5,459 bases of DNA from an uncultured Microbacteriaceae bacterium (lineage in GTDB: Bacteria; Actinomycetota; Actinomycetes; Actinomycetales; Microbacteriaceae). The stretch covers positions 1 to 5,459 of the forward strand of contig CAIRWJ010000157.1 of the NCBI GenBank assembly GCA_903882245.1, read 5' to 3'. The notes beneath the pieces were generated by a model. That model ran no database searches, was not told where the DNA came from, and was given only the letters and a program-made list of their open reading frames with translations. The stretch's first letter is position 1, and the number at the start of each line of letters is the position of its first letter. The translations under genes were made by a program, and so were the position numbers. Shown piece after piece: positions 1 to 5,459 of the stretch.

Positions 1-2
1 AA

Positions 3-794
3 AAGAAACTTCACCTCGGCAATCTTCTCGAGAAGGCCGCCGACGACATGGCGTTCACCGAACAGGTCCTCGTCGAGGAATACGGCCCCGACACCCTCGT
101 TCCAGTGGTGGAAGGCGATCCGATCCCGTTTGTACGAATCGAACAAGAAGCGCGCTTGAAGACAGCCGAGAAGTCCATGGATCAACTCGGCCGAGTGAAC
201 CCGCTCGCACTCGAAGAATTCGCGGCACTCGAACAACGTCACCAATTCCTCACCGAACAGTTGTCTGATCTTGAGAAGACGCGCCTCGATCTAATGCAGA
301 TCATCGACGAAGTCGACGAGCGCATGCAGTCGATTTTCATCGATGCCTTCCGCGACACGAAGGCGGCGTTCGACGCGATTTTGCCCATCCTCTTCCCGGG
401 TGGAACGGGTCACCTCACTCTCACTGACCCTGATTCGCCTCTGACCACCGGAATCGAGGTGAGCGTCAAGCCCGCCGGAAAGAAAATTGAGCGCCTATCG
501 CTCTTGTCGGGTGGCGAACGCTCGCTTGCGGCAGTGGCCCTCCTCGTCGCCATCTTCAAAGCGCGCCCGTCGCCGTTCTACATCCTGGACGAGGTTGAGG
601 CGGCTCTTGATGATGCAAACCTCGGCCGACTTCTCAGCATCTTCGAAGAACTGCGCACCTCGTCGCAGTTGATCATCATCACGCACCAAAAGCGCACGAT
701 GGAAATCGCCGACGCGCTTTACGGAGTGTCAATGCGGGACGACGGAGTCAGTGCCGTCGTGGGGCAACGCATCGCAGCGAAGGTCGAAGCGTAG
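3..794 (+). CDS. smc: Chromosome segregation ATPase SMC, C-terminal part (5' truncated)
   Basis: This is the last 263 residues of the SMC condensin subunit, which compacts and segregates the chromosome. The frame is open to the window's first bases, so the ATG at 48 is internal and the N-terminal Walker A half, hinge and most of the coiled coil (a full SMC is about 1,170-1,200 residues) lie upstream. Visible in order are the end of the returning coiled coil, with the conserved GRVNPLALEEF element (about 189-220) and a charged helix through about 350; a FPGGTGHLTLTD strand region; the ABC signature LSGGE at 504-518; Walker B FYILDE at 576-593 with catalytic Glu at 591-593, followed by the D-loop region EAALDDANLG; and the H-loop THQK with His at 684-686. 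All ATPase motifs expected in this half are intact. The stop TAG (792-794) is nine bases before ftsY, a common actinobacterial neighbour. Confidence 0.97.
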   Translation, partial: KKLHLGNLLEKAADDMAFTEQVLVEEYGPDTLVPVVEGDPIPFVRIEQEARLKTAEKSMDQLGRVNPLALEEFAALEQRHQFLTEQLSDLEKTRLDLMQIIDEVDERMQSIFIDAFRDTKAAFDAILPILFPGGTGHLTLTDPDSPLTTGIEVSVKPAGKKIERLSLLSGGERSLAAVALLVAIFKARPSPFYILDEVEAALDDANLGRLLSIFEELRTSSQLIIITHQKRTMEIADALYGVSMRDDGVSAVVGQRIAAKVEA

Positions 795-797
795 GCT
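792..797 (+). promoter_or_regulatory. Possible -10 hexamer TAGGCT for a leaderless ftsY transcript
   Basis: TAGGCT fits the actinobacterial -10 pattern TANNNT and ends six bases before the ftsY ATG. With that spacing a transcript would start at or next to the A of the ATG. Its first three bases are the smc stop codon. No convincing Shine-Dalgarno sequence lies between the genes, which also favours leaderless translation or read-through from smc. No clear -35 is seen. This is inferred from pattern and spacing only. Confidence 0.4.
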
Positions 798-803
798 CGG
801 CAC

Positions 804-1679
804 ATGGCGTGGTCGTTATCCAAAGCGTTCAAGAGCCTTTTTGCGGGGGCACGTCAGGTCGAGCCACAGGACTGGGAAAACCTCGAGGACACGCTGTTGC
901 AGGCCGACTTCGGTCCGCGTGTGACCGACGAGGTTATCGAGGCGGTCCACGCGATTGCGGATGTGTCTGCGACCCTCGACACCGATGACCTTCGTCGCAT
1001 CCTCGGCGAAGTCCTCGAAGAACGCCTCGACGCATTCGATCCGACGCTGTCCTTGGCATCCGAACCCGGCAAACCCGCCGTCGTCCTCGTTGTTGGCGTC
1101 AATGGTGTCGGCAAGACCACGACCATCGGCAAGTTCGCGAAGTTCATCGCCACGCGCGGTAAGCGCGTTCTCGTCGGTGCGGCGGACACATTCCGCGCCG
1201 CTGCCGTCGATCAACTAGCCACCTGGGCAGAGCGCGCTGGTGTCGACATCGTCAAGCCACAACAAGACGGACAAGACCCGGCCGCCGTCGCGTTTCAGAC
1301 AGTTGAACGGGCTGTCACCGACGGTCACGAGATTGTGATTATTGATACTGCTGGACGACTTCACACCAAGTCTGGGCTGATGGACGAGCTTGCCAAAATC
1401 AAGCGCGTGGTCGAGAAGAGCGTTCCAATCGCCGAAGTCCTGCTCGTTCTTGATGCGACGACAGGTCAAAATGGGCTCAATCAAGCAGAGGCGTTTCTTG
1501 AACAGGCCGGAGTCACCGGCCTGGTTCTGACGAAACTTGACGGAAGCGCACGCGGTGGCTTTGTCTTCGCGGTTCAAGAATTAACCGGTATTCCCGTCAA
1601 ATTGGTCGGGCAGGGAGAGGGCATCGATGACCTGACCGGGTTCACGCCACACGTGTTTGTTCGCCAGTTGCTTGACTGA
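804..1679 (+). CDS. ftsY: Signal recognition particle receptor FtsY
   Basis: FtsY is the membrane-associated SRP receptor GTPase. It pairs with Ffh to hand ribosome-nascent chain complexes to the Sec translocon. The 291-residue protein starts with a short amphipathic stretch (MAWSLSKAFKSLF) that could contact membrane, then an N domain helical bundle (about 20-80) and the G domain. Visible G motifs are the P-loop GVNGVGKTTT (98-107), DTFRAAA (128-134), DTAGR (181-185), TKLDG (243-247) and the closing GQGEG (269-273). The RLHTKSGLMDEL after DTAGR is typical of FtsY rather than Ffh. The acidic A domain found in E. coli FtsY is absent, leaving an almost minimal NG core. The ATG at 804 is nine bases after the smc stop, and starting further upstream would overlap smc. 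It probably shares transcription with smc or uses the hexamer over the smc stop. Confidence 0.97.
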   Translation: MAWSLSKAFKSLFAGARQVEPQDWENLEDTLLQADFGPRVTDEVIEAVHAIADVSATLDTDDLRRILGEVLEERLDAFDPTLSLASEPGKPAVVLVVGVNGVGKTTTIGKFAKFIATRGKRVLVGAADTFRAAAVDQLATWAERAGVDIVKPQQDGQDPAAVAFQTVERAVTDGHEIVIIDTAGRLHTKSGLMDELAKIKRVVEKSVPIAEVLLVLDATTGQNGLNQAEAFLEQAGVTGLVLTKLDGSARGGFVFAVQELTGIPVKLVGQGEGIDDLTGFTPHVFVRQLLD

Positions 1680-1684
1680 CCGCA

Positions 1685-1690
1685 TACTCT
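1685..1690 (+). promoter_or_regulatory. Possible -10 hexamer TACTCT for a leaderless carbonic anhydrase-like gene
   Basis: TACTCT fits TANNNT and ends seven bases before the ATG at 1698, the spacing expected if transcription starts at the ATG. The GAGGG at 1692-1696 resembles a Shine-Dalgarno core but is only one base from the ATG, too close to act as a normal ribosome binding site. No -35 match is apparent. Pattern-based inference. Confidence 0.4.
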
Positions 1691-1697
1691 TGAGGGC

Positions 1698-2207
1698 ATG
1701 AAGCGCGCATTCGATGGGAACGAACCAGTTGTCGCGGACAGCGCCTGGATCGCTCCCAGTGCGATGCTCATCGGCCGTGTCACCATCGGCTCGAATGCCT
1801 CGGTGTATTTCGGAGCAGTTCTGCGGGGAGACGTCAATTCGATTTCGCTCGGTGACGGCTCGAACATCCAAGACAACGTCGCGGTGCACTGCGACCACGA
1901 CAAACCGACCGTAATCGGCAGCGGAGTTTCGATCGGTCACGCGGCCGTCGTTCACGGCTGCACCATTGGCGACGACTGTCTTATCGGAATGAACGCGACG
2001 GTGTTATCCGGGGCGGTCATCGGAAACGAGTCACTCGTCGCTGCGGGCTCTGTCGTGCTCGAGGGAACAGTCATTCCACCTCGGTCACTCGTGGCGGGGG
2101 TGCCCGGCAAAGTGCGCCGCGAGCTGACCGATGCCGAGGTCGAGGATATTCGCCACAACGGTCTCAACTACCGCGAACTCAGTCTCCAACACTCGCTCGA
2201 AGACTAG
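1698..2207 (+). CDS. Gamma carbonic anhydrase family protein (left-handed beta-helix)
   Basis: The 169-residue protein belongs to the gamma carbonic anhydrase/PaaY/CaiE-like hexapeptide-repeat family of trimeric zinc or iron proteins, probably cytoplasmic. Repeated [LIV]G-x4 turns run from about residue 18 to 135 (IGRVTIGSNASV, IGSGVSIGHAAV, IGDDCLIGMNATV, IGNESLVAAGSVV). The three metal-binding histidines of the family are present at H64 (VAVHCD), H81 and H86 (IGHAAVVHGC), along with R43 and D45 (VLRGDV) and Q58 (IQDN). The spacing H64-H81-H86 matches the compact CamH-type members. The acidic proton-shuttle loop of archaeal Cam is not seen. The C-terminal helix (about 143-166) is usual for the family. 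Reversible CO2 hydration is plausible, but many family members have no proven activity, so the reaction is uncertain. It sits between ftsY (18-base gap) and ffh (12-base gap) on the same strand. Confidence 0.93.
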   Translation: MKRAFDGNEPVVADSAWIAPSAMLIGRVTIGSNASVYFGAVLRGDVNSISLGDGSNIQDNVAVHCDHDKPTVIGSGVSIGHAAVVHGCTIGDDCLIGMNATVLSGAVIGNESLVAAGSVVLEGTVIPPRSLVAGVPGKVRRELTDAEVEDIRHNGLNYRELSLQHSLED

Positions 2208-2210
2208 TCT
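2205..2210 (+). promoter_or_regulatory. Possible -10 hexamer TAGTCT upstream of ffh
   Basis: TAGTCT fits TANNNT, and its first three bases are the stop codon of the preceding gene. It ends nine bases before the ffh ATG, so a start 6-8 bases downstream would give a leader of only 0-3 bases. The purine-rich run that follows makes ordinary ribosome-binding-site initiation from a longer transcript an equal alternative. No -35 consensus is seen. Confidence 0.35.
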
Positions 2211-2217
2211 GGAGGGG
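2211..2217 (+). promoter_or_regulatory. Shine-Dalgarno-like GGAGGGG ahead of ffh
   Basis: GGAGGGG is strongly complementary to the 16S rRNA 3' end but only TT separates it from the ATG at 2220, shorter than the usual 5-9 bases. Pairing through its first four bases (GGAG, 2211-2214) would give a five-base spacer, which is workable. It supports the ATG at 2220 as the start. Confidence 0.5.
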
Positions 2218-2219
2218 TT

Positions 2220-3766
2220 ATGGTCGTCTTTGGAACCCTCTCCGAGAAACTCACGTCTGCGCTCTCGAGTCTTCGGACAAAGGGAAAACTCAGTGCTGCT
2301 GACGTTGACGGAACCGTCCGCGAGATTCGCCGAGCGTTGCTTGATGCCGACGTTTCGCTCGACGTCGTCAAATCGTTTACGGGCAAGATTCGCGATCGTG
2401 CATTGTCGGACGATGTCAACAAAGCGCTCAATCCGGCACAACAGGTCGTTCAGATTGTCAATGAGGAACTGGTCGAGATCCTCGGTGGCGCACAGTCGCA
2501 ATTGTCCTTTGCTAAGAAGCCGCCGACCGTCATCATGCTGGCCGGTCTTCAAGGTTCCGGTAAGACAACATTTGCGGGGAAACTCGCCAAGTATCTCAAG
2601 TCACAGGGACACACCCCGGTGCTTGTCGCGTGTGACCTCCAACGCCCCAACGCTGTCACGCAATTGACGGTAATCGCGGAGCAGGCCGGCGTTCAAATTT
2701 TTGCCCCAGAGCCAGGCAACGGTAAGGGAAACCCCGTCGCGGTTGCCAAGGACGGCGTGAAGTATGCCAAGCAAAAGCTGTACGACACCGTCATCATCGA
2801 TACCGCGGGACGACTCGGCGTCGACGAGGACCTCATGCGCGAGGCCCGATCGGTCCGCGACGCAACGAGTCCAGACGAGGTCCTTTTCGTCCTCGACGCG
2901 ATGATTGGCCAAGACGCGGTTGTCACCGCCAAGGCCTTCCAGGACGGCGTCGACTTCACGGGGGTCGTCTTGACCAAACTCGACGGTGACGCCCGTGGTG
3001 GTGCCGCCCTGTCGGTTCGCGGTCTGACGGATCGGCCCATCGTTTTCGCCTCGACCGGTGAAAGCCTCGACGCTCTCGAACCCTTCTACCCAGACCGAAT
3101 GGCGAGTCGAATTCTCGACCTTGGTGACATTCTCACGCTCATCGAACAGGCCCAAAAGAACTTCGATGAAGACGACGCAAACAAAGTCGCCGAAAAGATT
3201 CAGTCGAACACCTTTACGCTTCAGGACTTTCTCGAACAGTTGCAGCAGGTTCGCAAGATGGGGTCGATGAAGGGGCTCCTTGGCATGATGCCCGGTGCCG
3301 GCAAGATGCGTGAGCAAATCGATAACTTTGACGAGAAGGATATCGACCGCACAGAGGCCATCATTCGCTCGATGACCCCCGCCGAGCGCGAGACTCCCAA
3401 ATTGCTCAATGGTTCGCGACGACTTCGCATCGCGAAGGGTTCGGGAATGACGGTCACCGATGTCAACCAACTCGTCATCCGATTCGAATCCGCCGCCAAG
3501 ATGATGAAGACGGTCGCCAAGGGGGTACCCCAAACATCCCGGGCATGGGACCGATTCCCGGGCCACGCCCCAAGGGCAAAGCGATCACCGCCAAAAAGAC
3601 TTCGCGTTCGGGGAACCCCGCCAAACGCGCGGCAGAGAACGCGGCCATTCAATCGGCTCCTTCCGGGGATGGAAATAGTTTCGGACTCGGTGCCGAACCG
3701 ACCCCCGAAGTAGACGACAAGGACATGGAGACCATGCGTCGCCTTCTTGAACGCGGCGGGCTGTGA
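2220..3766 (+). CDS. ffh: Signal recognition particle protein Ffh (SRP54), frame broken near 3524
   Basis: Ffh binds signal peptides and 4.5S/SRP RNA and forms a GTPase pair with FtsY. Domains in order are the N domain (about 1-90), the G domain (about 100-300) with P-loop GLQGSGKTT (109-117), DLQRPNAV (139-146), DTAGR (194-198), TKLDG (252-256) and ASTGES (277-282), and the Met-rich M domain (about 330-435) with KMGSMKGLLGMMPG and the RNA-binding part LNGSRRLRIAKGSG. The ATG start begins MVVFGTLSEKL, the family's usual opening. After G435 (3522-3524) the initial frame runs into an unrelated Arg/Pro-rich tail that stops at 3711-3713. The family tail (NIPGMGPIPGPRPKGKA...SGNPAKRAAENAA...) lies in the -1 frame and ends at 3764-3766. 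Restoring one G in the run 3521-3525 gives a normal 515-residue protein. A sequencing or assembly indel is most likely; a real mutation or recoding is possible. The terminal TGA overlaps the transporter's start. Confidence 0.93.
3521..3525 (+). other. Apparent -1 frameshift in a G5 run within ffh
   Basis: The frame that encodes Ffh up to residue 435 and the frame that encodes its family-typical C-terminus (3524-3763) differ by one base at this run of five G. A sixth G gives K-G-G-T-P-N-I-P-G-M-G, the expected junction. Four of the Gs belong to a perfect palindrome GGGGTACCCC (3522-3531). A GGG codon at 3522-3524 could slip back to GGG at 3521-3523, so recoding is physically possible, but an indel in a homopolymer is the simpler reading. 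Confidence 0.85.
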
Positions 3767-4632
3767 GCACCGACAGAATCTCGCCGAAAGTTCTCGTTGC
3801 GATCATCGGTACCGTACTCGCCTGGTCGAGCGCTTTTGTCGTCATTCGAGCGGTGCTGCCGGTCTTTGCGCCTGGCGAACTCGCGTTCCTTCGGCAACTT
3901 GTCGCCGTTCCACTTCTGGCCTTGTGGATGATCGGCCAGAAGTGGGTGTGGCCCACTGTTCGCGAATGGGTTCTTATCGCGATTTTCGGACTCACGTGGT
4001 TTTCGACCTACATTGTCGCGCTCAATACTGCCGAACTGACAATCGATGCGGGGACAGCGTCGTTCATCGTCAACATCGGACCGTTGCTGATTGCGGTCGG
4101 GGCCTTCCTTTTTCTCGGTGAAAAACTGTCACGGAACCTCCTGGCCGGCGCACTCATTGCCCTCGCGGGTGTCGGTCTGATTGCGTGGGGGACATCGTCG
4201 AGCGACCGCGTGGACCTTGTCGGATTACTGTGGGCGCTCGTCGCGACAGTGACCTACGCCGTTGGAGTGCTCACTCAGAAGCCAGCTCTCGCCCGATTGT
4301 CGTCGAATCAGGTGACCCTTCTAGGTGCCGCCATCGCGCTGATTCCCTTGTTCTGGTGGGCGCCGGAGGCATTCGCACACGTGCAGACAGCACCTGTCGA
4401 GGCGATTGTGGGAGCCATCTGGCTCGGCGCCATTCCAACAGCTCTGGGCTTCGGGCTCTGGGGATATGCACTCAAGCGCATGCCCGCCGGACGTCTTGGA
4501 GTATCTACCTATGTTGTCCCGCCACTGGTTATCGTCGAGTCCGCAATCCTGCTCGGCGAATGGCCACACCCCATCGCTATCGTCGGTGGGTTGATCGCCC
4601 TGGCGGGCGTGTGGTGGTCCCGTCGATCGTGA
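3763..4632 (+). CDS. EamA/DMT-superfamily inner-membrane transporter
   Basis: The 289-residue hydrophobic protein has ten predicted membrane helices (roughly 10-30, 39-57, 67-86, 94-118, 125-143, 152-171, 183-200, 212-234, 244-264, 270-286) arranged as two EamA repeats. Both halves end in the same motif: LGEKLSRNLLAGALIALAGV (118-137) and LGEWPHPIAIVGGLIALAGV (264-283), which shows the internal duplication. The first helix carries the family-typical WSSAFVVIR. Family members export amino acids, nucleotides, sugars or other metabolites; the substrate cannot be read from this sequence. The GTG at 3763 overlaps the restored ffh stop as GTGA, a four-base overlap that suggests translational coupling and co-transcription with ffh. 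No separate ribosome binding site stands out. The C-terminus is a short basic WWSRRS. The gene is not part of the conserved ffh-rpsP backbone in most bacteria, so it is probably a lineage-specific insertion. Confidence 0.93.
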   Translation: MSTDRISPKVLVAIIGTVLAWSSAFVVIRAVLPVFAPGELAFLRQLVAVPLLALWMIGQKWVWPTVREWVLIAIFGLTWFSTYIVALNTAELTIDAGTASFIVNIGPLLIAVGAFLFLGEKLSRNLLAGALIALAGVGLIAWGTSSSDRVDLVGLLWALVATVTYAVGVLTQKPALARLSSNQVTLLGAAIALIPLFWWAPEAFAHVQTAPVEAIVGAIWLGAIPTALGFGLWGYALKRMPAGRLGVSTYVVPPLVIVESAILLGEWPHPIAIVGGLIALAGVWWSRRS

Positions 4633-4670
4633 TTGGCTAACTCAGGGTTTTTCTGGCAGACTAAAGACTT
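4633..4670 (+). promoter_or_regulatory. Probable rpsP promoter region
   Basis: This starts the only long intergenic gap (4633-4780). TTGGCT (4633-4638) could serve as a -35, with CAGACT (4657-4662) as a -10 after an 18-base spacer. AAGACT (4664-4669) is another candidate -10. Both -10 candidates keep the A at position 2 and T at position 6 that matter most. The stretch between is T-rich (GGGTTTTTCTGG), unlike the coding DNA around it. A new ribosomal operon promoter is expected here from context. The exact boxes are uncertain. Confidence 0.4.
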
Positions 4671-4700
4671 GTGTCCATCTCGTAGGACCCTCTAACCCTG

Positions 4701-4727
4701 CGAAATGGCGTCCTGCTTCCGCATTCG
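4701..4727 (+). other. Bulged hairpin in the rpsP leader
   Basis: CGAA(A)TG(G)CG at 4701-4710 pairs with CGCATTCG at 4720-4727 as eight base pairs if A4705 and G4708 are left as single-base bulges, with a nine-base loop (4711-4719). A competing pairing, AGGAC (4684-4688) with GTCCT (4710-4714), would exclude it. There is no following T-run, so it is not an intrinsic terminator. It could be a leader element or chance. Confidence 0.3.
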
Positions 4728-4772
4728 AGCAACCCCACGCTTGAACCGCGGTGCGTCATCGCAAACAAATCT

Positions 4773-4776
4773 GGAG
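4773..4776 (+). promoter_or_regulatory. rpsP ribosome binding site GGAG
   Basis: GGAG lies four bases before the GTG at 4781 in the context TCTGGAGAATCGTG. It decides the start: translation from GTG 4781 gives [11 protein letters not shown], the conserved S16 N-terminus, whereas the in-frame GTG at 4751 would add ten residues the family does not have and places this ribosome binding site inside the coding region. Confidence 0.8.
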
Positions 4777-4780
4777 AATC

Positions 4781-5404
4781 GTGGCCGTCAAAATCCGCCT
4801 TAAGCGCATGGGTAAAATCCATTCGCCGCACTACCGCATCGTCGTCGCTGATTCGCGCACCAAGCGCGATGGGCGTTCGATTGAAGAAATCGGCAAGTAC
4901 CACCCCACCGAGAACCCGTCGCTCATGGAAATCAATTCCGAGCGTGCGCAGTACTGGTTGTCGGTCGGCGCTCAGCCGAGTCCGCAGGTTCTTGTCATCC
5001 TCAAGCTCTCGGGTGACTGGGGCAAGTTCAAGGGTGACAAGTCCGCCAAGAACATGATCATCACGAAGGACGCCAAGACCGTCTTCGCCGAGGACACCTC
5101 AAAGAAGTCAGTTGTCCGTCCGCGCGTCGAAAAGAAGGTTGAAGAGGTCGCTCCGGCTGCTGCCGAGGTCGTCGCAGAGACCACTGACGCACCCGAAGCT
5201 GTAACCGAGGTCGTCGCAGAGACCACCGACGCACCCGAAGCTGTAACCGAGGTCGTCGAATCGGCACCAGAATCAGCGGCGGAAACGGTTGACGCTGTTG
5301 TCGAAACTACCGACGAGGCACCTGCTGAAGAGGCACCTGCTGAAGAGGCACCTGCTGAAGAGGCACCTGCTGAAGAGGCACCTGCCGACGAAAAGGCCGA
5401 ATAA
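4781..5404 (+). CDS. rpsP: 30S ribosomal protein S16 (bS16) with long acidic repeat tail
   Basis: S16 is a 30S assembly protein that binds 16S rRNA in the body of the subunit. Residues 1-82 are the S16 fold: [26 protein letters not shown] (split here as VKIRLKRMG and [10 protein letters not shown]), [32 protein letters not shown] and a strand before SGDW. Residues 83-120 are a basic linker. Residues 121-207 form an Ala/Glu/Val/Pro-rich acidic tail with almost no lysine or arginine, including two [14 protein letters not shown] units (129-142, 143-156) and five EAPAE-type units (179-203). Core S16 is about 80-90 residues, and actinobacterial forms are often extended, but 207 is long. The tail is likely disordered and unlikely to be needed for rRNA binding (inference). 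The gene has its own leader and ribosome binding site and is followed after five bases by the KH-domain gene. Confidence 0.96.
   Translation: MAVKIRLKRMGKIHSPHYRIVVADSRTKRDGRSIEEIGKYHPTENPSLMEINSERAQYWLSVGAQPSPQVLVILKLSGDWGKFKGDKSAKNMIITKDAKTVFAEDTSKKSVVRPRVEKKVEEVAPAAAEVVAETTDAPEAVTEVVAETTDAPEAVTEVVESAPESAAETVDAVVETTDEAPAEEAPAEEAPAEEAPAEEAPADEKAE
5165..5258 (+). repeat. 42-bp tandem repeat inside rpsP (2.2 copies)
   Basis: Unit 1 (5165-5206) and unit 2 (5207-5248) differ at one base (ACT versus ACC) and are followed by a ten-base start of a third copy (5249-5258). Each unit encodes [14 protein letters not shown]. The near identity at third codon positions shows recent duplication of DNA rather than selection on protein alone. 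A more diverged echo (VVETTDEAP) occurs at residues 173-181. Confidence 0.95.
5315..5389 (+). repeat. 15-bp tandem repeat inside rpsP (5 copies)
   Basis: GAGGCACCTGCTGAA occurs four times exactly (5315-5329, 5330-5344, 5345-5359, 5360-5374) and once with two changes (5375-5389). It encodes EAPAE four times, then EAPAD. The unit length is a multiple of three, so copy changes by slippage keep the frame. Reverse-strand readings through it give low-complexity SSAGA polymers that are not genes. Confidence 0.97.
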
Positions 5405-5409
5405 GTCTG

Positions 5410-5459
5410 ATGCTGGCGGCCGCCCTTAAGCACCTTGTCTCGGGAATTGTCGATCACCC
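5410..5459 (+). CDS. khpA: KhpA-like KH-domain RNA-binding protein, N-terminal fragment (3' truncated)
   Basis: The window ends after 16 codons, reading MLAAALKHLVSGIVDH followed by a partial CC(N) codon. This matches the opening of the small (about 75-85 residue) KH-domain protein KhpA/YlqC, which commonly begins MLxxALEHLVxGIVDxPDDV and is encoded directly after rpsP in many Gram-positive bacteria. The family binds RNA, often with KhpB/Jag, and is linked to cell-envelope and translation-related control in streptococci. The KH fold and its GXXG loop are outside the window, so identification rests on the N-terminal pattern and on position. The ATG is five bases after the rpsP stop with no clear ribosome binding site, suggesting translational coupling. 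Genes rimM, trmD and rplS would be the expected continuation. Confidence 0.8.
   Translation, partial: MLAAALKHLVSGIVDH

Noticed and set aside
2601..3566. 321-codon open frame on the minus strand opposite ffh
   Set aside because: It lies wholly antisense to the conserved Ffh G and M domains, shows no recognisable motif, and is explained by codon bias in GC-rich coding DNA.
3525..3713. Continuation of the first ffh frame as a novel Arg/Pro-rich C-terminus
   Set aside because: The composition is typical of an out-of-frame reading, while the -1 frame carries the family tail and meets the next gene's start.
3747..4121. 124-codon + strand frame overlapping the transporter start
   Set aside because: It overlaps the first third of the EamA gene in another frame and is Cys/Arg-rich without any recognisable domain.
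4641..4654. CTCAGGGTTTTTCT as an intrinsic terminator for the transporter gene
   Set aside because: There is a T-run but no GC-rich stem directly before it.
4745..4752. Palindrome ACCGCGGT as a possible operator
   Set aside because: Eight bases only, with no second copy or flanking symmetry; expected by chance in GC-rich DNA.
4751..4780. Upstream GTG as the rpsP start (ten extra residues)
   Set aside because: S16 begins MAVKIRLKR, and a ribosome binding site sits properly before the GTG at 4781.
4972..5457. 161-codon minus-strand frame with SSAGA repeats
   Set aside because: It is the reverse reading of the rpsP tandem repeats, with no independent support.

Overview
The window looks like a chromosomal housekeeping region of a high-GC Gram-positive bacterium (Actinomycetota). 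Micrococcales and a Microbacteriaceae-like organism is my best guess. The guess rests on the smc-ftsY...ffh...rpsP-khpA layout, the wording of the Ffh C-terminus (a SGNPAKRAAEN tail), the acidic Ala/Glu extension on ribosomal protein S16, and start sites that look leaderless. All supported genes are on the + strand, and intergenic space is minimal except ahead of rpsP.

Layout: 3-794 is the C-terminal ATPase half-domain of SMC, cut by the window start. 804-1679 is ftsY, the SRP receptor GTPase. 1698-2207 is a gamma-class carbonic anhydrase-like left-handed beta-helix protein. 2220-3766 is ffh, the SRP54 GTPase; its reading frame is broken near its 3' end by what looks like one missing G in a G-run at 3521-3525. 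3763-4632 is an EamA/DMT-family ten-helix transporter whose GTG start overlaps the restored ffh stop. 4633-4780 is the only sizeable intergenic stretch, a probable promoter and leader with a bulged hairpin. 4781-5404 is rpsP (S16), with a long repetitive acidic tail encoded by two near-perfect tandem DNA repeats. 5410-5459 is the first 16 codons of a KhpA-like KH-domain RNA-binding protein, cut by the window end.

How the genes work together: FtsY and Ffh are the two GTPases of co-translational membrane targeting. S16 and KhpA belong to the ribosome/RNA group (in many bacteria this continues into rimM, trmD and rplS, which lie outside the window). SMC handles chromosome compaction. The carbonic anhydrase-like gene and the EamA transporter are passengers inserted in this conserved backbone.

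No mobile element, CRISPR array, tRNA or rRNA is visible. I do not see an undescribed multi-gene system. The points most worth following are the ffh frame break, the TANNNT hexamers built over upstream stop codons just before ATG starts, and the expandable repeats in the S16 tail.
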